Source: Flavobacteriaceae bacterium MAR_2010_188
GTDB lineage: Bacteria > Bacteroidota > Bacteroidia > Flavobacteriales > Flavobacteriaceae
Reading direction: 5' to 3'
DNA length: 64,000 bases
NCBI GenBank assembly: GCA_900104375.1
Contig: LT629302.1
Span: forward strand, 3,180,480 to 3,244,479
Positions 9,151 to 19,308 of the stretch are shown piece after piece (the stretch's first letter is position 1; each line of letters opens with the position of its first letter). The notes under the pieces were generated by a model, which worked only from the letters and a program-made list of their open reading frames with translations, made no database searches and was not told where the DNA came from. A program made the translations under genes and the position numbers.

Positions 9151-10346
9151 AGCCCTAAAGTATCCTTTACTTTATCAAATTGCAAGGCGTGCTTCATAAA
9201 TACAATTCCAGAAGCGGTGTAGCCCATCTGCTCTTTCCCGGCTAAGCGCAGAGAATCAGAATTAATATATTCATTAAAATCCCAATCGCCCATTTCTACG
9301 GTCTGTAAAAAACCAGCAACAATTTTTTCTACGGTGGAGTGCAATCCTTGTCTGGCTAAACCTAAACAGAAAAGACCCATCCAAACTGGCCAAATCCCGC
9401 CATTATGAAAGTTGTGTGCAGTATTTTTAAACTCGAAGGAATAATTACCCTTTAAGAGAAAATAATCTTGATCGGTTTCGTTTATCACTGGCCAAAACGC
9501 TGGGATAAGTGGTAACCCAATTTCTGCATCTAGACCGTCCACGAACTTTGCCAGCGACATCTTTTGGGAAGTGTTTAAATTGAAATTTAGACATGCCAAG
9601 GCATTAGCGGCGGCATCAAATCTTTCATCATAAATCCCGGGTAGAATAAACGCGCAAAAGTGATTTAGGTTTTTTGCAATGGTTAGGTCGAAATTTGCCT
9701 TTTGATATATGCTATCTTCCTTTGAGCCAATCGTTGGCCAAAAATTGGCGTAAGTTTTACTTTTGAGCTTACCTAAGCTTTCATCTTTAGTTTGAAGGAC
9801 TTTTGCTAGCAGGGACTTAGCCCATATATTTAGACAATTGTCATATAGCGTATAACCATGGATTGGGTATTCATCGGCCCAGTTTCCACTTAATGGCGTG
9901 TAGATCCAACCTTTACCATTATATTCGGTTGCGTTGAGAAATTCAACAGTATTTAGAATTTTCGGAAGTACTTCATCCCAAAAATTCTGGTCCTTGGTTT
10001 TTTTATAATAAAGACAGCATCCGATAATAAACCACGGATTAGAATCAATCCTGCCGACCAAACTACCGTATGATACTTCGGTTGCTTCAAAACTTTCTAA
10101 GACATTAGAGGGAATCATTCCCGATTTGTGCTGGTTCCTTGCCAAAGCCAAAAGGGAATTTTTAAGACTTATAACAACCAAAGTTTGGTCAGAAATTAAA
10201 CCAGCGATTCCGCAAACCACACTGTCCCTCGCCCAGACCCTTTTATAATTATCAGAATCTATGGTGCTCGCCATAATTCCCTTGTGTGTAGACAACGACC
10301 CTAAAAGGGTTAATGAATCTTGATAAAGGGAATCGATTTCAATCAT
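9147..10346 (-). CDS. Cytosolic six-hairpin glycosidase (amylo-1,6-glucosidase / GH100-like)
   Basis: A 399-residue protein without a signal peptide. The pattern is that of (alpha/alpha)6-barrel hydrolases: WARDSVVCGIAGL near 38-50, IDSNPWFIIGCCLYY near 102-116, GNWADEYPIHGYTLYDN near 152-168, and HNFHNGGIWPVW near 313-324. These blocks are arranged as in the glycogen-debranching C-terminal domain and in neutral/alkaline invertases (GH100). Asp and Glu residues are present in the right blocks, but I cannot tell invertase from debranching activity by eye. It is followed by the kinase with a four-base overlap, suggesting hydrolysis then phosphorylation of an imported sugar. Confidence 0.65.
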   Translation of the reverse strand: MIEIDSLYQDSLTLLGSLSTHKGIMASTIDSDNYKRVWARDSVVCGIAGLISDQTLVVISLKNSLLALARNQHKSGMIPSNVLESFEATEVSYGSLVGRIDSNPWFIIGCCLYYKKTKDQNFWDEVLPKILNTVEFLNATEYNGKGWIYTPLSGNWADEYPIHGYTLYDNCLNIWAKSLLAKVLQTKDESLGKLKSKTYANFWPTIGSKEDSIYQKANFDLTIAKNLNHFCAFILPGIYDERFDAAANALACLNFNLNTSQKMSLAKFVDGLDAEIGLPLIPAFWPVINETDQDYFLLKGNYSFEFKNTAHNFHNGGIWPVWMGLFCLGLARQGLHSTVEKIVAGFLQTVEMGDWDFNEYINSDSLRLAGKEQMGYTASGIVFMKHALQFDKVKDTLGL

Positions 10347-10385
10347 TTTTCAACATAAAAAAATCTTGCGGCAATTAGTAAATTG

Positions 10386-11297
10386 TCATTTTATAGGCAA
10401 ATATACATCCGCTTTCCAATCTATAGAATTTGTACCACTTTGGGGATCATTTAGGTAAATCTCCAAGGGCTGCTCTAAAACATCTATATTGTTCCGTTTT
10501 GCATAATCCATCAACTCATACCAAGCAAATTCTGTGTTTCTGTAATTACCTCTAAAATTTGCTTTAATGGCGTTGGTCGCTGGAGTTTCCTTAAAATAAA
10601 TGTTCCTTCGTTCTGGCATGCTATCCATTTTTTTGATCGGAAAACAGAACTCATACTCAATCATCTTTGTTTGTAGATCAATTTTATTCACCTTCAAAAA
10701 AGGATCACCATCTAGTGGAATATCGAACTCCCTAATGTAACCCATTAGATAAACGATATAAGTTGCCATCATGTTTGCTTTGGCATCGATTCTGGAATTG
10801 ATATTTATATAAGCAATATTTTTAGATGGAATAACAAAAGTTGAATCCTCTACCACCTCTACAGCGTAAGTTTCTTCTAGGGATTTTAAATAGGTTAGAA
10901 AAAGTTTGGTTTCCGAAACGCTGCGATTTACGAAATCATTTTTTTTAAAAGGAACAGCAATATTTTGGGAAAAACCATTTTTCATATCGGTTACATAAGT
11001 AACGATTTTGGTTTCATTACCTTCAGTTCTGTTAATGTTATAAACAAATTTGAAGCTAGAGTCCTTCTCTAAAAGTGTATAAGAAATCTCCTCGAAAGGT
11101 TTCACTTCTCCAATGATAATTGAATCACTATTTATAATTTGCAGATGGTCCCAATTAGATAAACTGGCATAAACTGCCCCCGGAGGTAAGCTGGTTTTAA
11201 AAGTTATTTTGTAGTTATAATCTTTTATAAATAGATACCAGCTCAGTGCTAAGAGTATCAAAACTGCCACAATCGCGGCGATAGACTTACTCTTCAT
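10386..11297 (-). CDS. Membrane-anchored protein with GyrI-like effector-binding C-terminus
   Basis: A 303-residue protein with one N-terminal transmembrane segment (about 7-24) and no lipobox. Residues 33-150 resemble an SRPBCC/polyketide-cyclase-like region (SNWDHLQIINSD...). Residues 155-303 resemble a GyrI-like small-molecule-binding domain, ending in the typical KADVYLPIK strand. It therefore probably binds a ligand outside the membrane, but its role is unknown. It overlaps the haloperoxidase-like gene by 11 bases and lies 39 bases before the cytosolic glycosidase, inside the sugar operon. Confidence 0.6.
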   Translation of the reverse strand: MKSKSIAAIVAVLILLALSWYLFIKDYNYKITFKTSLPPGAVYASLSNWDHLQIINSDSIIIGEVKPFEEISYTLLEKDSSFKFVYNINRTEGNETKIVTYVTDMKNGFSQNIAVPFKKNDFVNRSVSETKLFLTYLKSLEETYAVEVVEDSTFVIPSKNIAYININSRIDAKANMMATYIVYLMGYIREFDIPLDGDPFLKVNKIDLQTKMIEYEFCFPIKKMDSMPERRNIYFKETPATNAIKANFRGNYRNTEFAWYELMDYAKRNNIDVLEQPLEIYLNDPQSGTNSIDWKADVYLPIK

Positions 11298-12618
11298 TCT
11301 TACTTCTCATTTTCATTTTATCGGCAACTAAATGACCTATCTTAATTCCTTGGTCCAATCCGTTAACACAAGCCGCCATATAATGAATCCCTCCATAGAA
11401 ACGACTCATTGCGGCTTCCTGCGCGGCATCATTAAAAGATTTAAAAGTCCTAATCGGCAGACCATAAGGAACTTCCGTATCGTCCACAAATTCAAAATCG
11501 TCACCAAAAATTGAAGTCAGAACCGTGGAAGCAGCACCAGAAACCACAGAATGACCGCTAGGATATTCAGGAAACGGTGGGGTCTGTAAAATTGGAGACC
11601 ATTGGTCATTGATGTAAGTATTTATCAATGTTTCTGGTCTTACCAGATTACTTCTATATTTTTCGTCCCAACAACTAATAAAGGCATCAAATACCGCGAT
11701 AGAAGTTTTGGTATTTGCATAAACAGTTTGTTCAAAGTTATAATCGGCTTCTTTACAGGCGATTTTTGCGATTCCCATCCAATGCGCGCCTGGGGTTATT
11801 TTCTTTTTGGCGAACATAAGGTGACCACGAGTAACCGAAACATAAGGATTGCAATCCCAAAATTTTGCGATTTGCATTTCTTCGGATTCATCGCCAGCTT
11901 CGGTAATTTTATTTACGATATCGTAAACTTCTACCAATTCTTTTTTGAAAGAACTATCATCATCTAAAGAATAATCTGGATGACTAATAGGCCTAAACTG
12001 ATCTGAAGTTTTCATGGCTAAAGGGCGAATCTTTGCCCATGAAGGTTCAATACCTTGCATATAAGCAGGAGGAGTTGGCTGCCATCTCGAAGGGTCATCC
12101 GTGTTTAAGGTAAATTGCGGCATTGTCCGCGTTTGCTTGTAGTTATCGGACCCTACCCAAGGTGAAAGTTGCTCTAAAGCATGCATTGCATAAGTTTTAG
12201 AAGCTTCAAACTGGGTCGGATTTCTTTTATTCCAGATTTTATAAAGGCTATCCCGATACTCAACCATCATATCTTCAGAAAAAATAAGCTGTCGGCTCAA
12301 ATCCATATGGGCAATCAAAGCAGCAAGGTCAATATTCACATCAACATCTTGCGAAGGGTCGATTTTAGGTAAATCCTTTATCTCGCCGTTTAAACTTTTA
12401 TATTCGCTGTTGTTGGCCGCAAGAATTTCGAAAGCCGCAATATTTGGGTAGGCAAAAATCCTGCTTGCAACCGGCGGTGAAAAAATATCGTGCACCATGA
12501 TTTCGGTGACCTTGTCTATTGACCCCTGAAAATCTTCCCGGTTTAATTTTATTGGCTTTTCTTCTTGACAGTTAAAGAAAAAAATCACCGATATTAAAAT
12601 GTAAAATCTCATTTTCAT
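11287..12618 (-). CDS. Vanadium-dependent haloperoxidase-type PAP2 lipoprotein
   Basis: A 443-residue lipoprotein (leader ending FNC, Cys17). The C-terminal half carries the complete vanadate/phosphate site of the haloperoxidase/PAP2 superfamily: K320-x6-R327 (KYRSNLVR), the PSGH block with S354, G355 and H356, and R406-x5-H412 (RFYGGIH). The spacings match K-x6-R, SGH and R-x5-H of the fungal vanadium chloroperoxidase. It could be a true haloperoxidase or an acid phosphatase; the sequence alone does not decide. It overlaps the preceding FG-GAP gene by four bases and the next gene by 11, so it is part of the same operon. Confidence 0.85.
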   Translation of the reverse strand: MKMRFYILISVIFFFNCQEEKPIKLNREDFQGSIDKVTEIMVHDIFSPPVASRIFAYPNIAAFEILAANNSEYKSLNGEIKDLPKIDPSQDVDVNIDLAALIAHMDLSRQLIFSEDMMVEYRDSLYKIWNKRNPTQFEASKTYAMHALEQLSPWVGSDNYKQTRTMPQFTLNTDDPSRWQPTPPAYMQGIEPSWAKIRPLAMKTSDQFRPISHPDYSLDDDSSFKKELVEVYDIVNKITEAGDESEEMQIAKFWDCNPYVSVTRGHLMFAKKKITPGAHWMGIAKIACKEADYNFEQTVYANTKTSIAVFDAFISCWDEKYRSNLVRPETLINTYINDQWSPILQTPPFPEYPSGHSVVSGAASTVLTSIFGDDFEFVDDTEVPYGLPIRTFKSFNDAAQEAAMSRFYGGIHYMAACVNGLDQGIKIGHLVADKMKMRSKNEE

Positions 12619-15600
12619 TTGTAATTTTTTAATTTATAAACCTCCAGGCTATCATTGTTAAATGTGGCCATAAGATATGGTTTTTCGTTGTTTTTGATAA
12701 TGTTTAGATGTCTTGCCGACTTGTTGAAAAATCTAAGTCCCAGCTTGTCTGCAGATTCTATTTTTTTGTCTGAATAAATCAAAGATCCTAAATACGAATC
12801 GAACCTTCCTTGATAAGGTGTTACCCCAAAATAATTACCAGCCGCCAAGACTTCTTGTTTTCCATCGTTGTTAAAGTCGAATTTTAAGAAACTTGTGATT
12901 GGTGCTACTTGTAAATCGTCTGGAAACGAAACAAAGGTAAAGCTTCCATTATCATTTTTTAAATAACCTGAGGCTAAAACATTCACTTCTAAGACCTCTG
13001 AATCCTTTAAGATTTTTTCATCAAAAATCTCTTCCACGGATTTGCCAGCAAAGGATTTATAGGTCGTGAACTTTTTGCGAAGACTTACAATATTAGAACC
13101 AAGAGCATCTAGATTGGCAACGGGATAATAGGTGCCATTAACCTCATTGGCAACAATGGTTTCAGTCTGTCCGTTCTTGCCAAAATCGCCGTACCACATT
13201 TTTAATGGACGGTCGTCGTTAGCTTTAAATTTGCTGTTTAAACCCCAATTGCCCAACAGATAATCGTTATCACCATCTTGATCAATGTCGAATTCTATTG
13301 CGGTTCTCCAAAGACCGTTAAGTCTTTTATCTGCGATTTTCGTTTCTTTAAAGTTTGTTTTATTGTTGATAAAAGCCTTGGGAGACATCCATTCTCCTAC
13401 AACCAACAAATCATTAAAACCATCACCATTTAAGTCGGTCCAAATGGCATCGGTTACCATTCCCAGAGATTTAAAAGCGAACTTTTCAGAATATTCTAAG
13501 GTCCCGTTATTGTTGATAAGAATATAAGAATCTGGACTTTTTCCGAAGTCTCCGGTAACGATGCTATTTCCGACAAAAACGTCTAGGTCGCCATCTTGGT
13601 CAAAATCGTATGGCGCAAAAACAGACGCATTTTCATATAAATTCGGAATGTTTTCAGATTTATACCCAGAATCTGAACCATAATAAACGTGATCCAAAAG
13701 AGGTTCTGTTTCACCAAAGAAATCACCACCGCCAGTTCCGGTTAAAAGGTCATTCTTGCCATCTCCATTAAAATCTGAAATTATCGCAGTAATTTCTTCG
13801 TTGATGGAATCTTTGTAAACGCTGTCCTTTTCTTTAAATTGGTAGCCAGCTTCATTTTGAACGTAAATCTTAGAAGGTTTATATTTTGAACCCCCGAAGA
13901 AAATGTCATCCTTGCCATCACCATTAAGATCACCTATTGCCACCGCTGGACCTCGGTCTGCTTGGCTATAAGGCATTAATTTTTGTCTAGTAAAATCTAG
14001 ATAGTCATCTTCCAAATGAACAAAATTCAGACCTAGATTTGTGCTATCTTTTTCAAAAATCCTCTCAGAATCAGTGTTGAAATCTCGGATTTGGTAAGGC
14101 TTCGTATTTTGGGGTAGAATGGTTAATGTTTGGTTTGTAGCCACCTTCTCTAAAAGTTGAGAGGTTTGGTTCGGCCACACGATTCGTATTGAGTCTATAG
14201 TAGTTGTTTGGCCAAAACCAAAATGCACCATTGGTTCAGAAGAGGATTGAAAACCTCTGATATTATAAAATTCTTTATACTGAAGCTTTTTGTTGCTATA
14301 AGCGTAGACTTTAGTTCCAATCCCGAATGGATTCAACTCTGAATATTTCAACTTAATTTTTAGATAAGTTGAATTGTCTTTGCTCTGATTAATATATAAA
14401 GTCGCAGGTCTGTTGATATTGTTGGTAATAATATCCAAATCGCCATCGAGGTCAAAATCTGCAATCGCCGTGGCACCAGAGACCAAAGTATCTTGACTTA
14501 TCCAATTTTCTGATTGGTCAGTAAATTTTAAATCGGCGCTACCTGAGAAAACCTTGTTCGGAATTGAGCCAGAAGGCATCATATTTAACGCCTGTTGATC
14601 CATAAGTGAGGTATTGCTCATCTTTTTTTGTATCTGATCATTGGACACAAATTTTATAAAATCCAGGTCGTTTGGTCGTTTGGGAATACCATTAGAAACA
14701 AATACATCTTGCTCGCCGTCCAAATTATAATCCGCAAAAATGGCGCTCCAACTCCAATCGGTAGATGAAATTCCGCTCATCATGGCGGTTTCGGCAAAAC
14801 CAGTTTCTTGATGATTTATAAATAACATATTCCGGGTGTACTGATAATGATATCCGTAACGTTCCGTCCTCAGTTTTTGAACCTGAATATCTTCATCGCC
14901 TTCGGAGGCTTTCAAAACATTTTCATCTTGCGGAAGCATATCCAAAGAAATGATATCTGGCCAACCGTCATGGTTTAAATCGGCAACATCGCTACCCATC
15001 GAAAATCTTGTAGTATGCCCAAAATAATCCCTTAATTTGTCGCTAAAGGTACCGTCTCCGTTGTTGACGTAGAAATAATCATCTTCGTGAAAATCATTTC
15101 CGATGTAAAGATCAGGATAACCATCTTGGTTAAAATCTGCCACAGAAATTCCCAAACCATAACCATTAATGCCGCCGAAAATCCCGGCTTCTTCACTCAC
15201 ATCTACAAATTTACCACCGTCGTTCCGTAAAAGTTTGTCGCCAGTCTGGTCATTGCGCTTATAACGTAAACCTATATCGCCAAAAGATTCTTGGGTATGT
15301 ACCGCATGATTTAAAAGATACATATCTAAATCACCATCTTGGTCGTAATCTAAAAAGGCAGCAGAGGAGCTGTAGGTGTCAAAATCTAGACCGTAATCTT
15401 TAGATTTTTCGGTAAAGGTGTTATCGCCATTATTTATAAAAAGTTCGTTATGTCCTCTAAATCCGTTAAGCCCAACCACGGCGCAAACATAGATATCCAA
15501 TAGCCCATCATTATTGATGTCTGCCATTACGGATCCGGTATTCCAGCTGCTGTTCCCTGCAACACCAGCGGTTTCGGTAATATCTTCAAATTGATGGTTG

Positions 15601-15923
15601 CCTTTATTTAGATAAAGTTTGTTTTTTAGTTGATTAGCACTTAGGTAAATATCTGGCAAATCATCTCCGTTAATGTCGCCGACGGCAACTCCGCCGCCGT
15701 TATAGAAATATAGATAATCTAGAATGTTTAGGTCGTCGGTAGGAGTGAGGTCATTAGAGAATTCTATCCCTGTGGCGCTAGAATCTGGGTTGCGGAAAAG
15801 GGTTTCCTTTTCTTCATCCTGAGAGCAGCTAGCTGCAATTAAAACAAGTAAAAGCAACACCAAGTTGAACAACTTGCTTGAAGCATTTACGCTCAAATAA
15901 TTATGGAATTTTTGAATCTTCAT
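12615..15923 (-). CDS. Giant FG-GAP/VCBS-repeat ASPIC (UnbV) lipoprotein, paralog 1
   Basis: A 1102-residue protein with a lipoprotein leader (Cys33 in AASCSQ). Residues about 60-510 carry repeated FG-GAP/VCBS blades with DxDxDGxxD calcium loops such as DINNDGLLDIYV and DYDQDGDLDMYL. Residues about 525-600 form an ASPIC/UnbV domain (RGFQSSSEPMVHFGFG, then DSIRIVWP). A second FG-GAP region follows (about 640-1080, starting AIGDLNGDGKDDIFFGG). The fold is expected to be integrin-like beta-propellers exposed outside the cell. The molecular function of this architecture (related to CRTAC1) is not established. It starts one base after the stop of paralog 2. Confidence 0.85.
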   Translation of the reverse strand: MKIQKFHNYLSVNASSKLFNLVLLLLVLIAASCSQDEEKETLFRNPDSSATGIEFSNDLTPTDDLNILDYLYFYNGGGVAVGDINGDDLPDIYLSANQLKNKLYLNKGNHQFEDITETAGVAGNSSWNTGSVMADINNDGLLDIYVCAVVGLNGFRGHNELFINNGDNTFTEKSKDYGLDFDTYSSSAAFLDYDQDGDLDMYLLNHAVHTQESFGDIGLRYKRNDQTGDKLLRNDGGKFVDVSEEAGIFGGINGYGLGISVADFNQDGYPDLYIGNDFHEDDYFYVNNGDGTFSDKLRDYFGHTTRFSMGSDVADLNHDGWPDIISLDMLPQDENVLKASEGDEDIQVQKLRTERYGYHYQYTRNMLFINHQETGFAETAMMSGISSTDWSWSAIFADYNLDGEQDVFVSNGIPKRPNDLDFIKFVSNDQIQKKMSNTSLMDQQALNMMPSGSIPNKVFSGSADLKFTDQSENWISQDTLVSGATAIADFDLDGDLDIITNNINRPATLYINQSKDNSTYLKIKLKYSELNPFGIGTKVYAYSNKKLQYKEFYNIRGFQSSSEPMVHFGFGQTTTIDSIRIVWPNQTSQLLEKVATNQTLTILPQNTKPYQIRDFNTDSERIFEKDSTNLGLNFVHLEDDYLDFTRQKLMPYSQADRGPAVAIGDLNGDGKDDIFFGGSKYKPSKIYVQNEAGYQFKEKDSVYKDSINEEITAIISDFNGDGKNDLLTGTGGGDFFGETEPLLDHVYYGSDSGYKSENIPNLYENASVFAPYDFDQDGDLDVFVGNSIVTGDFGKSPDSYILINNNGTLEYSEKFAFKSLGMVTDAIWTDLNGDGFNDLLVVGEWMSPKAFINNKTNFKETKIADKRLNGLWRTAIEFDIDQDGDNDYLLGNWGLNSKFKANDDRPLKMWYGDFGKNGQTETIVANEVNGTYYPVANLDALGSNIVSLRKKFTTYKSFAGKSVEEIFDEKILKDSEVLEVNVLASGYLKNDNGSFTFVSFPDDLQVAPITSFLKFDFNNDGKQEVLAAGNYFGVTPYQGRFDSYLGSLIYSDKKIESADKLGLRFFNKSARHLNIIKNNEKPYLMATFNNDSLEVYKLKNYK

Positions 15924-15924
15924 A

Positions 15925-18900
15925 TTACTTAACCAATGGTTTTGTCTCTTTTTCTACTTCAAAAACTCGCGGCTTGGTATCGTTTATGGCAGCGATTATG
16001 AATCTTCTGCCGCTCTTGTCCTTAAACATTTCCAAATGTTTCACTTCTTCCCTAATAGTAAACCCGCTTTTCGCATTTTCAATCCATTCAAAATTCATTT
16101 TACCGTCACCTAAAAGCACGTTTCCGTTACTGGCATCAAGCCGAGAAAATTGAGGTTTGAATTCAAAATTGTTTCCAGCCATAATCAAATCCAGATTGCC
16201 GTCGTTATTGATATCTGCACAGCTTATTCCGCAAATACAAGAAAGTTGGGCTCGGTTTGGAAGAACTTTAATAGTGAATTTACCGTTGCCATCATTTTGG
16301 GCAATCACCGATTCTGAAATTGAAACTTCTTTTACAATGGTATTCTTTATGATTTCAGCTGAAAAAAGTTCGTCAATGGACTTACGAGCATACTCTGAAG
16401 CTTTTAAATTCTGTTTTTTGAGTGACACAAGTTGCATTGTTAATTCTTTTTTCTGATGAATTGGGTAGTCTTTCCCATCCTTGTTCATGGTAACAATCTG
16501 TTCTAAGGTGCCATTTTTGTCAAAATCATTAATCCATATTTTCATCGGTTGATTTTCGGATGGAGCATAATGTAAATTTTTACCTTGGTTACCTATGATT
16601 AAGTCCATATCGCCATCATTATCTAAATCTGAAGCCGCAATAGTTAACCACCAACCATTAAAATCTTCGAGATTAGATGTCATTTTTCCAAGAGATTTCC
16701 CGTCATTGGTGTAGATAGTTGGCGAACCCCAATTGGAAATAGTGACTAAATCCTTTACCTGATCATTGTTTATATCTACCCAAATAGCATCGGTAACCAT
16801 GCCCGTATTTTTTAAATCATAGGCCCTTCTTTCGGTGGCATCGAGAAACTTTCCATTACCATCATTTTCCAAAAACACATGTTTGGCATCTACACCAAAG
16901 GTTGCAACAACACTTCTGGAACCGATAAACACATCTACGTCTCCATCAGAATCATAATCATATGGCGCAATCACTGAGATATTTTGAAAAGGTGAAGGCA
17001 CCACATCCGTATATTTCGAAAAGTTTCCTTTTCCATCGTTAATATAAAGTCGAGGAGAATAAGTGGCTTCTTCACCAACCTGATTACCACCTGAACCCAC
17101 CATAAGGTCTAAATCGCCGTCAGAATCTGAATCTAAGAAAGCTGCGGCAGTATCTTCAATACCCATATCGTCCTCTAAAACTTTTTGAACCGTTTTGATA
17201 AGCTTACCGTTTCCTTTATGACTGTAAATAATCCCAGGGCTGCCTTTTGCTCCACCCACAAAAACATCTTCGTTACCATCATTGTCTATATCCCCAATGG
17301 CAAGTGCAGGCCCTTCTTGGGAAAGCATTTCAGAAATCAAACCTTCCACATCAAAGTCATTATAATTGTTCTCTTTGTGAGCCACGGTCTGCGAATTATC
17401 GACACTGGCCAATAATGTTTTAGAAGCCGAACGATCTTTGTATTTGTATTTTCCGCTTGCCTCAGATTGCTTCAAGTTTAGTTCTTGATTAACTAAAACA
17501 TTTTCCAATTTTTGGGTTGAATCGTCTGGCCAAATAATTCTAATGGAATCGATACTTTCAGCTTCACCTAAGCCAATGGTCATCGTATAATCCATAGAAG
17601 ATTGAAAACCTCGATAAGGCATCAATTCTTGCAAAACTTCATAATTATTGTAGTATAACATGGCGGTAGTACCGATTGCAAAAGTGTTTTTGCCCTGACC
17701 TTCAAATTTTAGTCGGATATAGTTGTTATTGTTAAATTCTTCAGATTGATTTTTATAGATATAGACAGGCATATTAACGTTATTAACCACCATATCTAAA
17801 TCCCCGTCGTTATCTAAATCCCCGTAAGCCGCGCCGTTAGACATTGTTGGGACATCAAATCCCCACTCCTTATTTACGTCGGTAAAAGTTAGGTCGCGAT
17901 TATTGTGGTAAGCACGATTTTCTTGTGGTTTAATAGGCATCTTATTGATGATAGAATCAATAGATTCTTTTTTACCGGTCAAAGCCATTTTTTGAATGAT
18001 CTCGTTTGCGAAAAAATCAACAAAATCTAGGTCCGTAAGGTCGTGGTTTATACCATTGGTGATAAAAATATCCCTAAAACCATCATTATCCATATCGTAT
18101 AAAAGCCCGGCCCAGCTCCAGTCAGTAGCATCTACACCGCTGAAGTAGGCGATTTCAGAAAAACTTCCGTCGCCATTATTGAGCTGTAATGTATTTTGAA
18201 TGTACTGCTGATAAAAATCCTTGCCCTGCTTTAGCTTATAAACGTTGTAACCTTCAAATTCCATAACGGATTTTACGCGTTCATCTGGCTCCGGAAGCAT
18301 GTCGGTAATAAAAATATCTGCTTCACCATCATTGTTTATATCCGAAATATCTACTCCCATTGCAGACAGTGACAGATGCGAAGTGTAATCCTTTATTTGT
18401 TCCTTAAAGGTCCCGTCTTTTTGGTTGATATAGAGATAATCCCGTTCATAAAAATCGTTGGAAACATAGATATCTGGGTAGCCGTCTTTATTTATATCGC
18501 TTACCATTACCCCGAGTCCAAAACCGATTAAACTACCGTAGATTCCCGCTTTTTCACTAACATCTGTGAAAACTCCATTATCATTACGTAGCAGCATATC
18601 GCCAACTCCTCTAAAGATTTCAGGGACCCCTTCCCAATCTTGAGCACGTACATCGCGTTGCTCAGCATAACCAAGACTACTAACGGGTATGTTGCTATTA
18701 TTTAATATATAGGCATCGAGATCCCCGTCTTTATCATAATCAAAAAACGACGCATGGGTAGAGAAACCAGTTTTTGCAAGATTATATTCCGCGGCTTTTT
18801 CGGTAAAAGTTAAATCGCCATTATTTATGTAGAGGTCGTTATCGTGATTATTGCCCTCCATGTTTCCGGCATTGCTCACATAAATATCCAAAAGTCCATC

Positions 18901-19308
18901 GTTGTTAATATCTACCATGCAGACACCGGTAGACCAAGGTTTGTTACCCTCTACACCAGCTGAGACCGATACATCTTCAAATTTAAAATCACCTTTGTTG
19001 ATATAGAGTTTATTGGGCTCCATATTTCCGGTGAGATAGATATCTACAAGCCCGTCGTTATTTACATCACCGATGGCTACACCACCACCGTTATAGAAGT
19101 TCCGGTATTTAAAAATGTTGAAATTATTTTGGTTCTGAATCTTGTTTACGAAGTCTATCCCAGTTTCCGAAGAATCCATCAACCTAAAAAGGGTGTTTTC
19201 CTTTTCCTTAGGTTTTTCGACCACCGCAATGTTTTGCTTGTCCTTACAGGAAGAAAGACATATCATGGCAGAGACTATAAATACTAAATTTATTCTATTC
19301 ATTTTCAT
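15925..19308 (-). CDS. Giant FG-GAP/VCBS-repeat ASPIC (UnbV) lipoprotein, paralog 2
   Basis: Same architecture as its neighbours: lipoprotein leader ending LSSC, FG-GAP/VCBS propeller (about 50-525), ASPIC domain (about 540-610; RGFQSSMDYTMTIGLG, then DSIRIIWP), and a second FG-GAP region starting AIGDIDNDGNEDVFVGG. I chose the ATG at 19308, giving MKMNRINLVF and a proper leader. An upstream in-frame start at 19323 would lengthen the overlap with paralog 3 without improving the signal peptide. With the chosen start it still overlaps the end of paralog 3 by 14 bases, implying coupled translation. It is clearly homologous to, but well diverged from, the other two copies. Confidence 0.85.
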   Translation of the reverse strand: MKMNRINLVFIVSAMICLSSCKDKQNIAVVEKPKEKENTLFRLMDSSETGIDFVNKIQNQNNFNIFKYRNFYNGGGVAIGDVNNDGLVDIYLTGNMEPNKLYINKGDFKFEDVSVSAGVEGNKPWSTGVCMVDINNDGLLDIYVSNAGNMEGNNHDNDLYINNGDLTFTEKAAEYNLAKTGFSTHASFFDYDKDGDLDAYILNNSNIPVSSLGYAEQRDVRAQDWEGVPEIFRGVGDMLLRNDNGVFTDVSEKAGIYGSLIGFGLGVMVSDINKDGYPDIYVSNDFYERDYLYINQKDGTFKEQIKDYTSHLSLSAMGVDISDINNDGEADIFITDMLPEPDERVKSVMEFEGYNVYKLKQGKDFYQQYIQNTLQLNNGDGSFSEIAYFSGVDATDWSWAGLLYDMDNDGFRDIFITNGINHDLTDLDFVDFFANEIIQKMALTGKKESIDSIINKMPIKPQENRAYHNNRDLTFTDVNKEWGFDVPTMSNGAAYGDLDNDGDLDMVVNNVNMPVYIYKNQSEEFNNNNYIRLKFEGQGKNTFAIGTTAMLYYNNYEVLQELMPYRGFQSSMDYTMTIGLGEAESIDSIRIIWPDDSTQKLENVLVNQELNLKQSEASGKYKYKDRSASKTLLASVDNSQTVAHKENNYNDFDVEGLISEMLSQEGPALAIGDIDNDGNEDVFVGGAKGSPGIIYSHKGNGKLIKTVQKVLEDDMGIEDTAAAFLDSDSDGDLDLMVGSGGNQVGEEATYSPRLYINDGKGNFSKYTDVVPSPFQNISVIAPYDYDSDGDVDVFIGSRSVVATFGVDAKHVFLENDGNGKFLDATERRAYDLKNTGMVTDAIWVDINNDQVKDLVTISNWGSPTIYTNDGKSLGKMTSNLEDFNGWWLTIAASDLDNDGDMDLIIGNQGKNLHYAPSENQPMKIWINDFDKNGTLEQIVTMNKDGKDYPIHQKKELTMQLVSLKKQNLKASEYARKSIDELFSAEIIKNTIVKEVSISESVIAQNDGNGKFTIKVLPNRAQLSCICGISCADINNDGNLDLIMAGNNFEFKPQFSRLDASNGNVLLGDGKMNFEWIENAKSGFTIREEVKHLEMFKDKSGRRFIIAAINDTKPRVFEVEKETKPLVK

